Assembly (NCBI GenBank): GCA_910583775.1
Contig: CAJTYD010000026.1
Span: 1 to 31,299, forward strand
Direction of reading: 5' to 3'
DNA: 31,299 nucleotides
Source of the DNA: an uncultured Muribaculaceae bacterium
Lineage (GTDB): Bacteria; Bacteroidota; Bacteroidia; Bacteroidales; Muribaculaceae
The position numbers were made by a program, and so were the translations under genes. This document shows, one piece after another, positions 1-7,909 of the stretch (within the stretch, counting starts at the first letter, position 1; every line of letters begins with the position of its first letter). The notes under the pieces are model-generated. The model made no database searches, had not been told where the DNA came from, and saw nothing but the letters and a program-made list of their open reading frames with translations.

Positions 1-56
1 CTCAATTAGCGGCTTAGCCGAGACTGGTCAGCCTCAAAATTTACCGAACCATTGTC

Positions 57-87
57 TTTATAAATAGAAAAATTTTTATTAATTTTG
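57..87 (+). promoter_or_regulatory. Probable metK promoter (Bacteroidetes type)
   Basis: A TTTA at 57-60, 19 bp, then TAATTTTG at 80-87 fits the Bacteroidetes primary-sigma pattern TTTG-N19-TAnnTTTG, with one mismatch in the -33 box. Transcription would start near 93-96, just before the first helix of the riboswitch at 97. That position is independent support for both calls. Positions 1-56 hold nothing I can assign. Confidence 0.6.
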
Positions 88-96
88 CAGACAGAA

Positions 97-148
97 AGTG
101 GAAAAATTTGGCTGCTTGCAACCACTCTAAAAAATGCTAAAACTGCAA
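97..148 (+). promoter_or_regulatory. SAM-II-type riboswitch aptamer in the metK leader
   Basis: The segment has the layout of the SAM-II (SAM-alpha) aptamer. Helix P1 is perfect: AGTGG at 97-101 pairs with CCACT at 122-126. The enclosed loop holds the family-typical ATTTGG...CTTGCA, and the A-rich linker leads to the conserved GCTAAAA at 136-142. The match is from memory of the family consensus; no covariance model was run. The 3' strand TGCAA (144-148) can pair with TTGCA (116-120) in the loop, giving a pseudoknot-like contact. The gene downstream is S-adenosylmethionine synthase, so feedback repression by SAM is the expected logic. SAM-II is known from alphaproteobacteria and Bacteroidetes. 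Confidence 0.8.
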
Positions 149-195
149 CAACCGCTCTGGTCTTTCCTGGCCGGCGGCTGTCAGAAAGCATAAGA

Positions 196-227
196 GGTCA
201 TTGCAGGCGTCTGCAATGGCCTTTTTT
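196..227 (+). terminator. Intrinsic terminator in the metK leader (probable attenuator)
   Basis: GGTCATTGCAG (196-206) pairs with CTGCAATGGCC (211-221) over 11 bp, including one G-T wobble, around a GCGT tetraloop, and six T follow (222-227). It ends only 24 nt before the metK ATG. CTGCAA at 143-148, the 3' edge of the aptamer, is exactly complementary to TTGCAG at 201-206 and could act as an anti-terminator when SAM is absent. The hairpin is seen directly; the switching mechanism is inference. Confidence 0.8.
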
Positions 228-251
228 ATGAAATACAAAATTTGAAACAAT

Positions 252-1586
252 ATGAATTATCTTTTCACATCGGAATCAGTTTCCGAAGGGCATCCCGACA
301 AAGTCTCCGACCAGATCAGCGACGCCCTTCTCGACGAATTTCTGGCACGCGACCCTCAGAGCCACGTGGCCATAGAGACGCTCTGCACCACCGGCCAGGT
401 GGTGATCGCCGGCGAAGTCAGCTCGACGGCATACGTCGACATCCCGGCCGTTACCCGCAAACTCATCACCGACATAGGTTATAACCGCGGAGCATACCGC
501 TTCGACGGTGACTCCTGCGGCATCCTCTCCACCATCCATGAGCAAAGCCCCGACATCAACCGCGGAGTCTCCCGCGATGGCAAGGACACCGATGCCGAAG
601 AGCTTCAGGGAGCCGGCGACCAGGGAATGATGTTCGGATATGCCGTCGACGAGACTGAGGAATATATGCCTCTCACCCTCCAGCTCTCCCACCTCCTTCT
701 CCGCGAGCTTGCCGACATACGCCGCGAAGGCAAGGAAATGACCTACTACCGCAAAGGGAAGCTCACCACATACCTCCGTCCCGACGCAAAGAGCCAGGTA
801 ACGGTGGAATATGACGAGAACCACCGTCCAGTCAGGATCGACACCATCGTCATCTCCACCCAGCATGACGACTTCGTCCTTCCGCTCGACAACACCATGG
901 AGGCGCAGCGTCAGGCCGACAGCCAGATGCTCGCCCAGATCCGCAAGGATGTCGAGGAGGTGCTCCTTCCCCGCGTCAAGGCAAAACTCCCCGAGAACAT
1001 ACAGGCTCTTTTCGACGATAAGCTGACCCTCCACGTCAATCCGACGGGCAAGTTCGTGCTCGGCGGTCCGCACGCCGACACCGGTCTGACAGGCCGCAAG
1101 ATCATCGTCGACACCTACGGCGGCCGCGGAGCCCACGGCGGCGGAGCCTTCTCCGGCAAAGACCCCTCGAAGGTAGACCGCTCGGCGGCCTACGCATGCC
1201 GCCATATCGCCAAGAACATGGTGGCCGCAGGAGTGGCCCGCGAAGTGCTCCTTCAGGTTTCATACGCCATCGGACGCCCCCAGCCGGTAAGCATATTCGT
1301 CAATACATACGGCACGGCGAAAGTGCCCTTGTCCGACGCCGAGATCGCCGCGAAGATCGGAAAGATCTTCGACCTCCGTCCCCGCGCCATCGAAGAGCGC
1401 CTCAAGCTCCGCAACCCGATCTACCGGGAGACCGCCTCTTACGGCCACATGGGACGCATCCCCCGCACCGTCACCAAGACCTTCCAGTCGCGCTACGAGC
1501 ACGAGCCCGTGGTCCGCGAGGTAGAGCTCTTCACCTGGGAAAAGCTCGACGCCGTCGACCAGATCCGCAAGGAATTCGGAATATAA
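252..1586 (+). CDS. metK: S-adenosylmethionine synthase
   Basis: This 444-residue cytosolic enzyme makes S-adenosylmethionine from ATP and methionine, the main methyl donor of the cell, used for example by RlmN and TrmD encoded nearby. Family signatures are intact: the N-terminal GHPDK (13-17), the GAGDQGMMFGYA block (about 120-131) that shapes the ATP site, and the glycine-rich GGGAFSGKDPSKVDRS region in the C-terminal half. It is longer than the roughly 385-residue proteobacterial enzyme, as is usual for the Bacteroidetes form. The ATG at 252 gives the conserved MNYLFTSESVSEGHPDK start. A SAM-II-like aptamer and a terminator precede it, so feedback control is likely. It is probably transcribed alone, because the next gene has its own promoter. 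Confidence 0.97.
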   Translation: MNYLFTSESVSEGHPDKVSDQISDALLDEFLARDPQSHVAIETLCTTGQVVIAGEVSSTAYVDIPAVTRKLITDIGYNRGAYRFDGDSCGILSTIHEQSPDINRGVSRDGKDTDAEELQGAGDQGMMFGYAVDETEEYMPLTLQLSHLLLRELADIRREGKEMTYYRKGKLTTYLRPDAKSQVTVEYDENHRPVRIDTIVISTQHDDFVLPLDNTMEAQRQADSQMLAQIRKDVEEVLLPRVKAKLPENIQALFDDKLTLHVNPTGKFVLGGPHADTGLTGRKIIVDTYGGRGAHGGGAFSGKDPSKVDRSAAYACRHIAKNMVAAGVAREVLLQVSYAIGRPQPVSIFVNTYGTAKVPLSDAEIAAKIGKIFDLRPRAIEERLKLRNPIYRETASYGHMGRIPRTVTKTFQSRYEHEPVVREVELFTWEKLDAVDQIRKEFGI

Positions 1587-1594
1587 GTCATAAT

Positions 1595-1638
1595 TTTTGT
1601 CAATAATCGCCGATATGACTTGGCGATTATTGACAAAA
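1595..1638. repeat. 17-bp perfect inverted repeat between metK and the PpiD-like gene
   Basis: TTTTGTCAATAATCGCC (1595-1611) is repeated as its exact reverse complement at 1622-1638, with a 10-nt loop. It lies 9 bp after the metK stop and could fold as a transcript-end hairpin. However, no T-tract follows on the + strand, and the right arm overlaps the proposed -33 region of the next promoter. Terminator, mRNA 3' stabiliser or operator are all possible. Confidence 0.75.
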
Positions 1639-1650
1639 TTGCTATCTTTG
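1620..1650 (+). promoter_or_regulatory. Promoter of the PpiD-like gene
   Basis: TTG at 1620-1622, 20 bp, then TATCTTTG at 1643-1650 is an exact match to the Bacteroidetes -33/-7 pattern. Transcription would start around 1656-1659, giving a leader of about 90 nt. Confidence 0.7.
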
Positions 1651-1661
1651 CACGTTTTAAA

Positions 1662-1707
1662 GACAAAAAACGCCATTAAGGGCTCCGTTCCGAGGCGCGT
1701 TTTTGTC
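1662..1707 (+). promoter_or_regulatory. Structured 5' leader hairpin
   Basis: GACAAAAAACGCC (1662-1674) pairs imperfectly with GGCGCGTTTTTGTC (1694-1707) around a 19-nt loop. It starts at about the fifth transcribed base and ends 39 nt before the ATG. The T5 is inside the right arm, so it is only weakly terminator-like. A 5' protective stem or a translational control element is equally plausible. Confidence 0.5.
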
Positions 1708-1746
1708 ACGAAAAGTGCAAACAATTAAAACAGCTATATATCAAGA

Positions 1747-3882
1747 ATGGCAACATTAGAGAAAATCAGAAGCAAATCAGTGTTTCTAATTATCGTGATC
1801 GGCGTGGCGCTGCTCGCCTTCATCGTTGGAGACGCCCTGACAAACAGCCAGAACATCTTCGGCGAGCGCACCACAGTGGCAAAAATTGGAAATACCAAAG
1901 TAGAAATCAACGAATATCAGCGTAAAAGAGAGGAGCTCAACAACCAGCTTGAGGAAGCTCGCCGCCAGAATCCGGCGCAGTTCGCCAACTTCGACACGCA
2001 GGTGCTCGCTCAGATGGCTCTCGACCAGCTCCTTCAGGAGAAAATCGTGATCGAGGCCGCCAACAAGGCCGGCGTGAGATCCTCAGGAAATCTCCTTCGT
2101 TTCTATATGCTCGACAATCCCCAGAACCAGAAGGTGATGGAGATCGTCGGAAGCCTTAATCAGTCAGGTCTCAGCGTCCAGACTCCCGCGCAGGCCTACG
2201 AAGTGATCTTCAATCCTAAGAGAAACGGTCTTACCGACGCGCAGATGGAGCCTTTCCAGCGCGCGTGGCTCGCCGCGGAGAAAGAGATGGAGCAGACCCT
2301 CAAGGGCGTTGTCTACCAGCGTCTTCTCTCCGGCACCGTAAAGGCCAACGATCTCGACAAGAAGGCCCTCTACAACGATTATGTCACGACGGCAAACGTT
2401 GATCTCGCCTACCTCCCTTACGGAGTGCTCGACCCCAAGGAATACCCGGTAAGCAGCGACGAGATCAAGGCTGAATACAATAAGGAGAAAGGTATCTTCA
2501 AGGTTGGTGAGCCTACAAAGGATGTAAGCTTCATCTCTGTCAGCATCTCTCCCTCAGCCGACGACCGCAAGAACTCCAACGCCCTCGCCGCCCGCACCCT
2601 CCAGGCGCTCCGCGACAGCGCAGGCCCGCTCAACAAGAGCATTAAGAAAGAGGGCGTCAGCGTTACGCGCCACAACATGCGCGGCTCCGACATCCCGGCA
2701 GGCGCGATCAAGGATTTCGTGGTTTCCGCTCCCGACGACAGCGTTAAGATGATCTCCGACGACGTCCAGGGCTTCACAATCGCCAGGATGGTCAGCAAGA
2801 CCCAGGCTGTCGACTCCATCCAGCTCAATATCGTCAGCGCGGCTTCCGACAAATTCGGCAACAAGGTGATGGCAGCCCTCAACGGCGGCCTTCCGATTGA
2901 TTCAGTTGCCTCGAAATTCGATACTGACAGCGTCTTCGCCCAGATCAAGCAGTGGATTCCCCTCTACACTGCCGAAGGCCCGACAAACGCGCTTCAGCAG
3001 TCTACTCTCGACAGCCTCCGCAACGCCGGCGGCAAGTTCGTAACCATCCAGAGCACCCCACAGGGAATGGTATTCGCGCAGGTAACCGAACAGAAGGCCC
3101 CCGTCACCATCTATGACTACGACATAGCCGAGTACGTGCTTGGCCCGAGCGTCAAGACCGTGAACGACGAGCGCGCGAAACTCGAGAAATTCCTCCTCGC
3201 CAACAAGAACGCCGCTTCCTTCACTAAGAATGCTGAGAAAGCAGGATATTCCGTTCAGAAATTCAGTCTTACGCAGTCAACTCCCGCAATCCCCCGCATG
3301 ATGGGTATGAACTCATATTATCCCGACAGCCGCCAGGTTGTGAGATGGGTTATGATCGATGCAGAGAGCGGCGACGTAAGCCATATATACGAATCGAAGA
3401 ACAACGTCTCTCCGGCCCTTTACGTAGTAGCCGTGACCGACGAATATGAGGACTACGTCCCCGTCTCGAACTCCGACGTGACCACGATGCTCACCGCCAA
3501 GGTGCGCCGCTCGAAAGCCGGCGACAAGCTCATGCAGAACTTCAGCAAGAAGACCCAGAGCCTCCAGAGCGCTGCCCAGGCTATGGGAGTCGCTCCCCGC
3601 AACATCCCCACCTTCCGTTTCGGAATGGGTTCGGGCGTGAACGATCCCGCAGTGATGGGCCGCATCATCGGTTCGAAGGCCGACAAGAAAGTCTCTATCC
3701 TCAAGGGTGAAGACGGTATCTACGTCTACCAGGTCATGGGCAACTCGAAAGAGAACTTCCCCTTCACCGACCAGATGTACGAGCAGCAGTATTACCAGCT
3801 CGTAAACCCCAACCTGATAGAGATGATCAAGGGCGATAAGACCTACAAGAACAACATCTACAAGTTCGAGGCAGGCGACTGA
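1747..3882 (+). CDS. PpiD/SurA-like membrane-anchored peptidyl-prolyl isomerase family protein
   Basis: This 711-residue protein has the PpiD-like architecture found in most Bacteroidales. A short cytosolic tail (MATLEKIRSKS) is followed by one N-terminal transmembrane helix (about 12-32, VFLIIVIGVALLAFIVGDAL) and a long periplasmic part. Residues about 50-190 are SurA-N-like helical chaperone sequence rich in Q, E and K. The segment from about 230 onward carries divergent parvulin-like stretches. I cannot confirm that the prolyl-isomerase active-site residues are kept, so a chaperone-only role is possible. The expected job is helping newly exported proteins fold at the inner membrane. The ATG at 1747 is chosen because it gives the family-typical start directly before the helix. 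The gene has its own promoter and appears monocistronic. Confidence 0.85.
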   Translation: MATLEKIRSKSVFLIIVIGVALLAFIVGDALTNSQNIFGERTTVAKIGNTKVEINEYQRKREELNNQLEEARRQNPAQFANFDTQVLAQMALDQLLQEKIVIEAANKAGVRSSGNLLRFYMLDNPQNQKVMEIVGSLNQSGLSVQTPAQAYEVIFNPKRNGLTDAQMEPFQRAWLAAEKEMEQTLKGVVYQRLLSGTVKANDLDKKALYNDYVTTANVDLAYLPYGVLDPKEYPVSSDEIKAEYNKEKGIFKVGEPTKDVSFISVSISPSADDRKNSNALAARTLQALRDSAGPLNKSIKKEGVSVTRHNMRGSDIPAGAIKDFVVSAPDDSVKMISDDVQGFTIARMVSKTQAVDSIQLNIVSAASDKFGNKVMAALNGGLPIDSVASKFDTDSVFAQIKQWIPLYTAEGPTNALQQSTLDSLRNAGGKFVTIQSTPQGMVFAQVTEQKAPVTIYDYDIAEYVLGPSVKTVNDERAKLEKFLLANKNAASFTKNAEKAGYSVQKFSLTQSTPAIPRMMGMNSYYPDSRQVVRWVMIDAESGDVSHIYESKNNVSPALYVVAVTDEYEDYVPVSNSDVTTMLTAKVRRSKAGDKLMQNFSKKTQSLQSAAQAMGVAPRNIPTFRFGMGSGVNDPAVMGRIIGSKADKKVSILKGEDGIYVYQVMGNSKENFPFTDQMYEQQYYQLVNPNLIEMIKGDKTYKNNIYKFEAGD

Positions 3883-3938
3883 TCCCGAATCTGAAGTAGA
3901 TGAATGACCATACAAAAATTATTTTCTTTTTCATTATG

Positions 3939-3962
3939 AGAGCTGTCCGGGAGGATGGCTCT
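3939..3962 (+). promoter_or_regulatory. Hairpin in the rlmN leader
   Basis: AGAGCTGTCC (3939-3948) pairs with GGATGGCTCT (3953-3962) over 10 bp with two G-T wobbles and a GGGA loop. It lies 36 nt before the preferred rlmN ATG. Only two T follow, so it is a poor terminator; it may mark the end of the preceding transcript or shape the rlmN leader. The rest of 3883-3998 shows no clear promoter. Confidence 0.5.
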
Positions 3963-3998
3963 TCATGTATTGAAAGTCAACAAACAAAGCATCATACT

Positions 3999-5051
3999 AT
4001 GGCGACAGATACCAAACCCGTTCTTATTGGAATGACACTCGACGAGCTCCAGGGCATCGCGACCCGCGGCGGAATGCCTAAATTCGTGGGCAGACAGCTC
4101 GCCGAATGGCTCTACGACAAACGCGCCGTCTCCTTCGAGGAGATGGTGAACATCTCCAAAAAAAACAAGGAATGGCTTGCCGCGAACTATGCCATAGGTC
4201 GCGAAAAGCCTGTGAGATTCACCAAATCAACCGACGGTACCGTAAAATATCTTTTCGCCGCGGGTCCCGGAAGCACGGTGGAGTCGGTCTACATCCCCGA
4301 CAAAGACCGCGCCACGCTCTGCGTCTCAAGTCAGGTTGGCTGCCGCATGAACTGTTATTTCTGCGCCACCGGCAAGATGGGTTACAAAGGCAACCTCACC
4401 GCCGCGCAGATCATCAACCAGATCCTGAGCATCCCGCCGGCCCCGCAGAAAGGACAGCCCCCCATGACACCCCTGACCAACGTGGTCTTCATGGGGATGG
4501 GCGAACCGCTCGACAATTTCAGCGAAGTCATCAAGGTGATCGATATTCTTACCGCACCCTGGGGTTTGGCCTGGAGCCCGAAACGCATCACGGTCTCCAC
4601 CGTAGGCAAGCTTCCGCAGCTCAAGGATCTTCTCGACCGGACGCAGGTTCATGTCGCTATTTCTGTCCATACCGCCGATATGGCCGAACGCGAATCAATG
4701 ATGCCGGCACAGAAGGCTTTCCCTCTCGCCTCGGTGATGAGAGTGCTTCAGGCCTACGACTTCAGCCATCAGCGCCGCCTCTCGCTTGAATATATAATGT
4801 GGCGTGGTGTCAACGACGATATCGCTCACGCCGAAATGCTCGTCAAGCTAATCGGCAGCCTCGAATGCCGCGTAAACCTCATCCGCTTTCACGCCATCCC
4901 GGGCGTCGATCTTCACCCGGCAAGCGAGGAAAGGATGCTGATGTTCCGCAATTATCTGAACTCCAAAGGAATCACGGCCACGATACGCGCTTCTCGGGGC
5001 GAAGACATCGCAGCCGCATGCGGAATGCTCGCCCAGACAAAGGGCTGCTGA
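3999..5051 (+). CDS. rlmN: Dual-specificity RNA methyltransferase RlmN
   Basis: This radical-SAM enzyme methylates C2 of A2503 in 23S rRNA and of A37 in some tRNAs, which supports decoding accuracy. With the ATG at 3999 the protein has 350 residues. The iron-sulfur motif CxxxCxxC is at C115, C119 and C122. C108, in TLCVSSQVGC, and C341, near the C-terminus in AACGML, match the two cysteines of the methyl-transfer mechanism. GMGEPL (SAM-binding GEP) is also present. The frame stays open up to an ATG at 3900, but the extra 33 residues would be translated through the leader hairpin and do not look like RlmN, so 3999 is preferred. Its SAM cofactor is made by MetK, encoded just upstream. Confidence 0.95.
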   Translation: MATDTKPVLIGMTLDELQGIATRGGMPKFVGRQLAEWLYDKRAVSFEEMVNISKKNKEWLAANYAIGREKPVRFTKSTDGTVKYLFAAGPGSTVESVYIPDKDRATLCVSSQVGCRMNCYFCATGKMGYKGNLTAAQIINQILSIPPAPQKGQPPMTPLTNVVFMGMGEPLDNFSEVIKVIDILTAPWGLAWSPKRITVSTVGKLPQLKDLLDRTQVHVAISVHTADMAERESMMPAQKAFPLASVMRVLQAYDFSHQRRLSLEYIMWRGVNDDIAHAEMLVKLIGSLECRVNLIRFHAIPGVDLHPASEERMLMFRNYLNSKGITATIRASRGEDIAAACGMLAQTKGC

Positions 5052-5063
5052 CCCGAGGCCCAG

Positions 5064-5095
5064 TTAGCTTATCTCACGGATTTTTTATAACTTTG
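5064..5095 (+). promoter_or_regulatory. Probable pdxA promoter
   Basis: TAACTTTG at 5088-5095 matches the Bacteroidetes -7 element exactly. A weak -33 candidate, TTAG at 5064-5067, lies 20 bp upstream. Transcription would start near 5101-5104, leaving a leader of about 65 nt. Confidence 0.55.
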
Positions 5096-5105
5096 AGGAA
5101 GATAA

Positions 5106-5124
5106 GCGCAGAAAAAGACTGCGC
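5106..5124 (+). promoter_or_regulatory. Small leader hairpin before pdxA
   Basis: GCGCAG (5106-5111) pairs perfectly with CTGCGC (5119-5124) around AAAAAGA. It would lie at the extreme 5' end of the pdxA transcript and may stabilise it. No known riboswitch is recognised here. Confidence 0.4.
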
Positions 5125-5167
5125 AGTATATTAAGCGCATATAACAAAGAATTTAACGATATAATAT

Positions 5168-6262
5168 ATGTCTAAACTTTTGAAAGTCGGAATCACTCAC
5201 GGAGACATCAACGGAATCAGCTATGAGGTGATCCTCAAGGCTCTTGCCGACGAGAAGATCCCCGAGCTGTTCACCCCCGTGCTCTTCGGGTCGCCGCAGA
5301 TCGTGGAGAAGGCTCGCCGCGAGTTCGGTATGGATATATTACCGATTCATATAGTGAAACGCGGCGCCGAGATCCGCGACGGAAAGCTCAACATCGTCGA
5401 GATTCCCGTCACCCATAACGACGTGACGCCCGGCGTCCCCACAGAAGTGTCGGGGCGTGCGGCAGTCCAGGCGCTCGAGAAAGCCGTAGAGGCTCTCAAG
5501 GATGGCGTGATCGATGTCCTCGTCACGGCTCCAATCTCGAAAAAGGCAGTCCAGGGGAATGAATTCCAGTTCCCCGGCCACACCGAATTCCTCGCCGAAC
5601 GCCTCGGCGACGGAAAGGGGGCACTGATGATTCTCTTCGACGACTATCTGAAGGTTGCGCTCGTCACCACCCATCTCCCTCTCTCAAAGGTTCCCCGGGA
5701 GATAACCCGCGAGAAAGTGACGGAGAAGATCCGCCTCTTCGAAAACGTGCTGCGCCGCGACTTCACCGTGGAGCGCCCGAAGATCGCCGTTCTCTCCCTC
5801 AACCCGCACTGCGGCGACGAGGGCCTGCTCGGCAACGAGGAGATCGACCATATCCTGCCTGCCATCGAAGACATGAAGAAAGAGGGAATCCTCGCTTTCG
5901 GCCCATATTCGGCCGATGGATTCTTCGCCACAGGAGCATACCGCAATTTCGACGGCGTGCTGGCGATGTATCACGACCAGGGTCTGGCTCCGTTCAAGGC
6001 GCTCGCCCGCGAGGAAGGCGTGAACTTCACGGCCGGGCTTCCGTTCATACGCACCTCCCCCGACCACGGCACAGCCTACGACCGCGCCTGGAAGGGCGAG
6101 GCCGACCCGACGTCGATGCGCCAGGCCATCTACAAAGCCTGCGACATCTGGCGCAACCGCCGCAATTACATCAATGCCTCCGCCAACCCGCTGAAGAAAG
6201 CCCGTCAGGAGAAAACCGCCGATAAGACTATCGACCTCTCTGCCGACGACGAGACTTTATAG
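5168..6262 (+). CDS. pdxA: 4-hydroxythreonine-4-phosphate dehydrogenase
   Basis: PdxA oxidises 4-phosphohydroxy-L-threonine with NAD(P) in the DXP-dependent route to pyridoxal 5'-phosphate; it acts in the cytosol as a metal-dependent dimer. The 364-residue protein keeps the family landmarks: the GITHGDINGISYE start, PGHTEFLAE around residue 139, NPHCGDEG around residue 214, and MYHDQGLAPFK around residue 268. The histidines in these blocks are the expected metal and substrate ligands. The roughly 30 C-terminal residues are charged and lysine-rich, a tail commonly seen in the Bacteroidales form. The end of pdxA is 31 bp before the nucleotidyltransferase gene, so it may be co-transcribed with the inositol-lipid genes. 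A functional link between them is not evident. Confidence 0.95.
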   Translation: MSKLLKVGITHGDINGISYEVILKALADEKIPELFTPVLFGSPQIVEKARREFGMDILPIHIVKRGAEIRDGKLNIVEIPVTHNDVTPGVPTEVSGRAAVQALEKAVEALKDGVIDVLVTAPISKKAVQGNEFQFPGHTEFLAERLGDGKGALMILFDDYLKVALVTTHLPLSKVPREITREKVTEKIRLFENVLRRDFTVERPKIAVLSLNPHCGDEGLLGNEEIDHILPAIEDMKKEGILAFGPYSADGFFATGAYRNFDGVLAMYHDQGLAPFKALAREEGVNFTAGLPFIRTSPDHGTAYDRAWKGEADPTSMRQAIYKACDIWRNRRNYINASANPLKKARQEKTADKTIDLSADDETL

Positions 6263-6293
6263 AATTACCGTTATACAACAAGAACTATCCAGA

Positions 6294-7025
6294 ATGAATT
6301 TCGGAATTATCGCAGCGGGCGAGGGCTCGCGCCTCGTCGAGGAGGGAGTTGAATATCCTAAGCCCCTGGTGCCGCTCAACGGGGTGCCCATGATCGAGCG
6401 TCTCATCCGCATCTTCATCCGCAACGGTGCCTCCGACATCTGCGTGATCGTCAACGAATATATGACGGAGGTCCGCGAATTCCTCGAGCGGCTGAGACCT
6501 CAGCTCCCGGCGCGCCTGGAGATCGTGGTCAGGACCACCCCCTCTTCGATGCACAGCTTCTACGAGATCGGCAGCCTCCTCAAGGGGAAGGGCCGCTTCA
6601 TAGTCACCACCGTCGACACCATATTTCACGAGGATGACTTCAGCCGCTATGTCGAGGCTTACGAGAACGCTCCCTCCGACACCGACGGCATGATGGCGCT
6701 TACGTCGTTTGTCGACGACGAGAAACCCCTTTTCGTCGAGACCGACCGCGACATGAACATCCTCGCCTTTCTCGACGCCTCCGCCAAAGAGGAGGGCGAT
6801 TCCGCCGAAAGTCCGGAATTCGTCTCTGGCGGCATCTACGGTCTCTCCGACAGCGCCGTCGAGGTCCTCGACGACTGCCTGGAGAAAGGTGTGAGCCGAA
6901 TGCGAAACTATCAGCGCGCGCTCGTCGGAGCCGGACTCCGCCTCAAGGGATACGACATGGGCAAGATCATTGATGTCGATCATGCCGGCGACATCCGCAA
7001 GGCCGAGGCCTTCATTTCAGAATAA
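6294..7025 (+). CDS. NTP-transferase family nucleotidyltransferase of the inositol-lipid cluster
   Basis: This 243-residue sugar-nucleotidyltransferase fold protein opens with FGIIAAGEGSRL (the GxGxR nucleotide loop), followed by YPKPLVPLNGVPMIERL, the usual PKP motif that contacts the nucleoside triphosphate. VTTVDTIF (about 104-111) supplies the metal-binding aspartate, and a second acidic site IIDVDHAGD sits near the C-terminus. It is the first of a tightly packed run with an ATP-grasp protein, a CDP-alcohol phosphatidyltransferase, a HAD phosphatase and inositol-3-phosphate synthase. This suggests that it activates an inositol phosphate or another head group with a nucleotide. Archaeal inositol-1-phosphate cytidylyltransferases offer a precedent. 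The substrate is not visible in the sequence, and MobA-like or sugar-phosphate activity cannot be excluded. Confidence 0.85.
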   Translation: MNFGIIAAGEGSRLVEEGVEYPKPLVPLNGVPMIERLIRIFIRNGASDICVIVNEYMTEVREFLERLRPQLPARLEIVVRTTPSSMHSFYEIGSLLKGKGRFIVTTVDTIFHEDDFSRYVEAYENAPSDTDGMMALTSFVDDEKPLFVETDRDMNILAFLDASAKEEGDSAESPEFVSGGIYGLSDSAVEVLDDCLEKGVSRMRNYQRALVGAGLRLKGYDMGKIIDVDHAGDIRKAEAFISE

Positions 7026-7036
7026 TAACCAAAATA

Positions 7037-7909
7037 ATGGCAGATATCAAGATAGCGGGAGTGATGCGCGCCGGCGCCTACTCCCCCAACCATATAGGCA
7101 ACGACGCCGCGATCTTCAACGCCGTCGCCGACCAGCTCCGGAAGCGCGGCTGCGAGGTGCGCATATACAGCGAGGAGCAGTTTCAGGGCGCCGACCTTGA
7201 GGAAGACATTATCCTCAACATGTGTCGGGAGCGAGCATCAATCGAGAAGCTTCAGGCGCTCGAGGAAAACGGACGGCTCGTGATCAACTCCGGATTCGGA
7301 ATCGAGAACTGCACCCGCGAGCGTATGACCCGCATGCTTCTCGGCAACGGAATCCCCTACCCCGAGAGCCTTATCGTCAACACCAACGAAGACGTTCGCC
7401 CCGAGCTCGAAAAAGCCGGATTCAACGGCTGCTGGATCAAGCGCGGCGACTTCCACGCCATGCACAAGGAGGACGTGAGCTACTGCCGCCATCCCCAGGA
7501 GGCCCAGGAGGTGCTCCACGAATATTTCTACCGCGGCATCAAGCGCGCCGTCATCAACCGCCATCTTGTCGGCGACCTCATAAAGTTCTACGGCGTCAGC
7601 GGGCAACCCTTCTTCTATTGGTTCTATCCCTTCGACGAAGGCCACAGCAAATACGGCTACGAAGCGGTCAACGGCAAGTCGCAGGGTATCGAGTTCAGCG
7701 AGGAATACCTCCGCGAGATCTGCCAGAAAGCATCGGACATCATGGACGTGAAGATCTATGGCGGCGACTGCATCGTGGATGCCGACGGATCGATACGCAT
7801 CATCGACTTCAACGACTGGCCCAGTTTCGCCCCCTGCCGCGACATGGCCGCCCCCTTCATCAGCAAATGTGTTCTGAAAAGCATCAAGGAATGGAAGAAA
7901 AAAAGATAA
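7037..7909 (+). CDS. ATP-grasp fold protein of the inositol-lipid cluster
   Basis: This 290-residue protein is best read as an ATP-grasp ligase or kinase. Its N-terminal pre-ATP-grasp region (about 1-95) includes AGVMRAGAYSPNHIGNDA. The lysine-bearing CWIKRGDFHA (about 134-143) and the closing IIDFNDWPSF (about 254-263), with metal-binding D and N, match the fold's ATP and Mg sites. It starts 11 bp after the nucleotidyltransferase and overlaps the next gene by 19 bp, so translation is probably coupled. Because all neighbours act on inositol phosphates or phospholipids, it may phosphorylate or ligate a group on an inositol lipid. Some eukaryotic inositol polyphosphate kinases share this fold, but I see no specific sequence evidence for that reaction. 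The exact function is unknown. Confidence 0.8.
   Translation: MADIKIAGVMRAGAYSPNHIGNDAAIFNAVADQLRKRGCEVRIYSEEQFQGADLEEDIILNMCRERASIEKLQALEENGRLVINSGFGIENCTRERMTRMLLGNGIPYPESLIVNTNEDVRPELEKAGFNGCWIKRGDFHAMHKEDVSYCRHPQEAQEVLHEYFYRGIKRAVINRHLVGDLIKFYGVSGQPFFYWFYPFDEGHSKYGYEAVNGKSQGIEFSEEYLREICQKASDIMDVKIYGGDCIVDADGSIRIIDFNDWPSFAPCRDMAAPFISKCVLKSIKEWKKKR

Noticed and set aside
6..191. Small - strand frame at the window start
   Set aside because: It covers the metK promoter and the SAM-II aptamer, and its protein resembles nothing.
276..1205. Long open frame on the - strand inside metK
   Set aside because: It is antisense to a well conserved gene, its protein is low-complexity V/G/A/D-rich, and it has no motifs; it is a product of high GC codon use.
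3900..3998. Upstream start for rlmN at 3900
   Set aside because: It would add 33 residues unlike RlmN and run through a leader hairpin; the ATG at 3999 fits the family start.
7222..7890. Fusion of extra N-terminal sequence to the CDP-alcohol phosphatidyltransferase
   Set aside because: The frame is open, but its product there is R/P-rich filler overlapping the ATP-grasp gene in another frame; the start at 7891 gives a normal protein.
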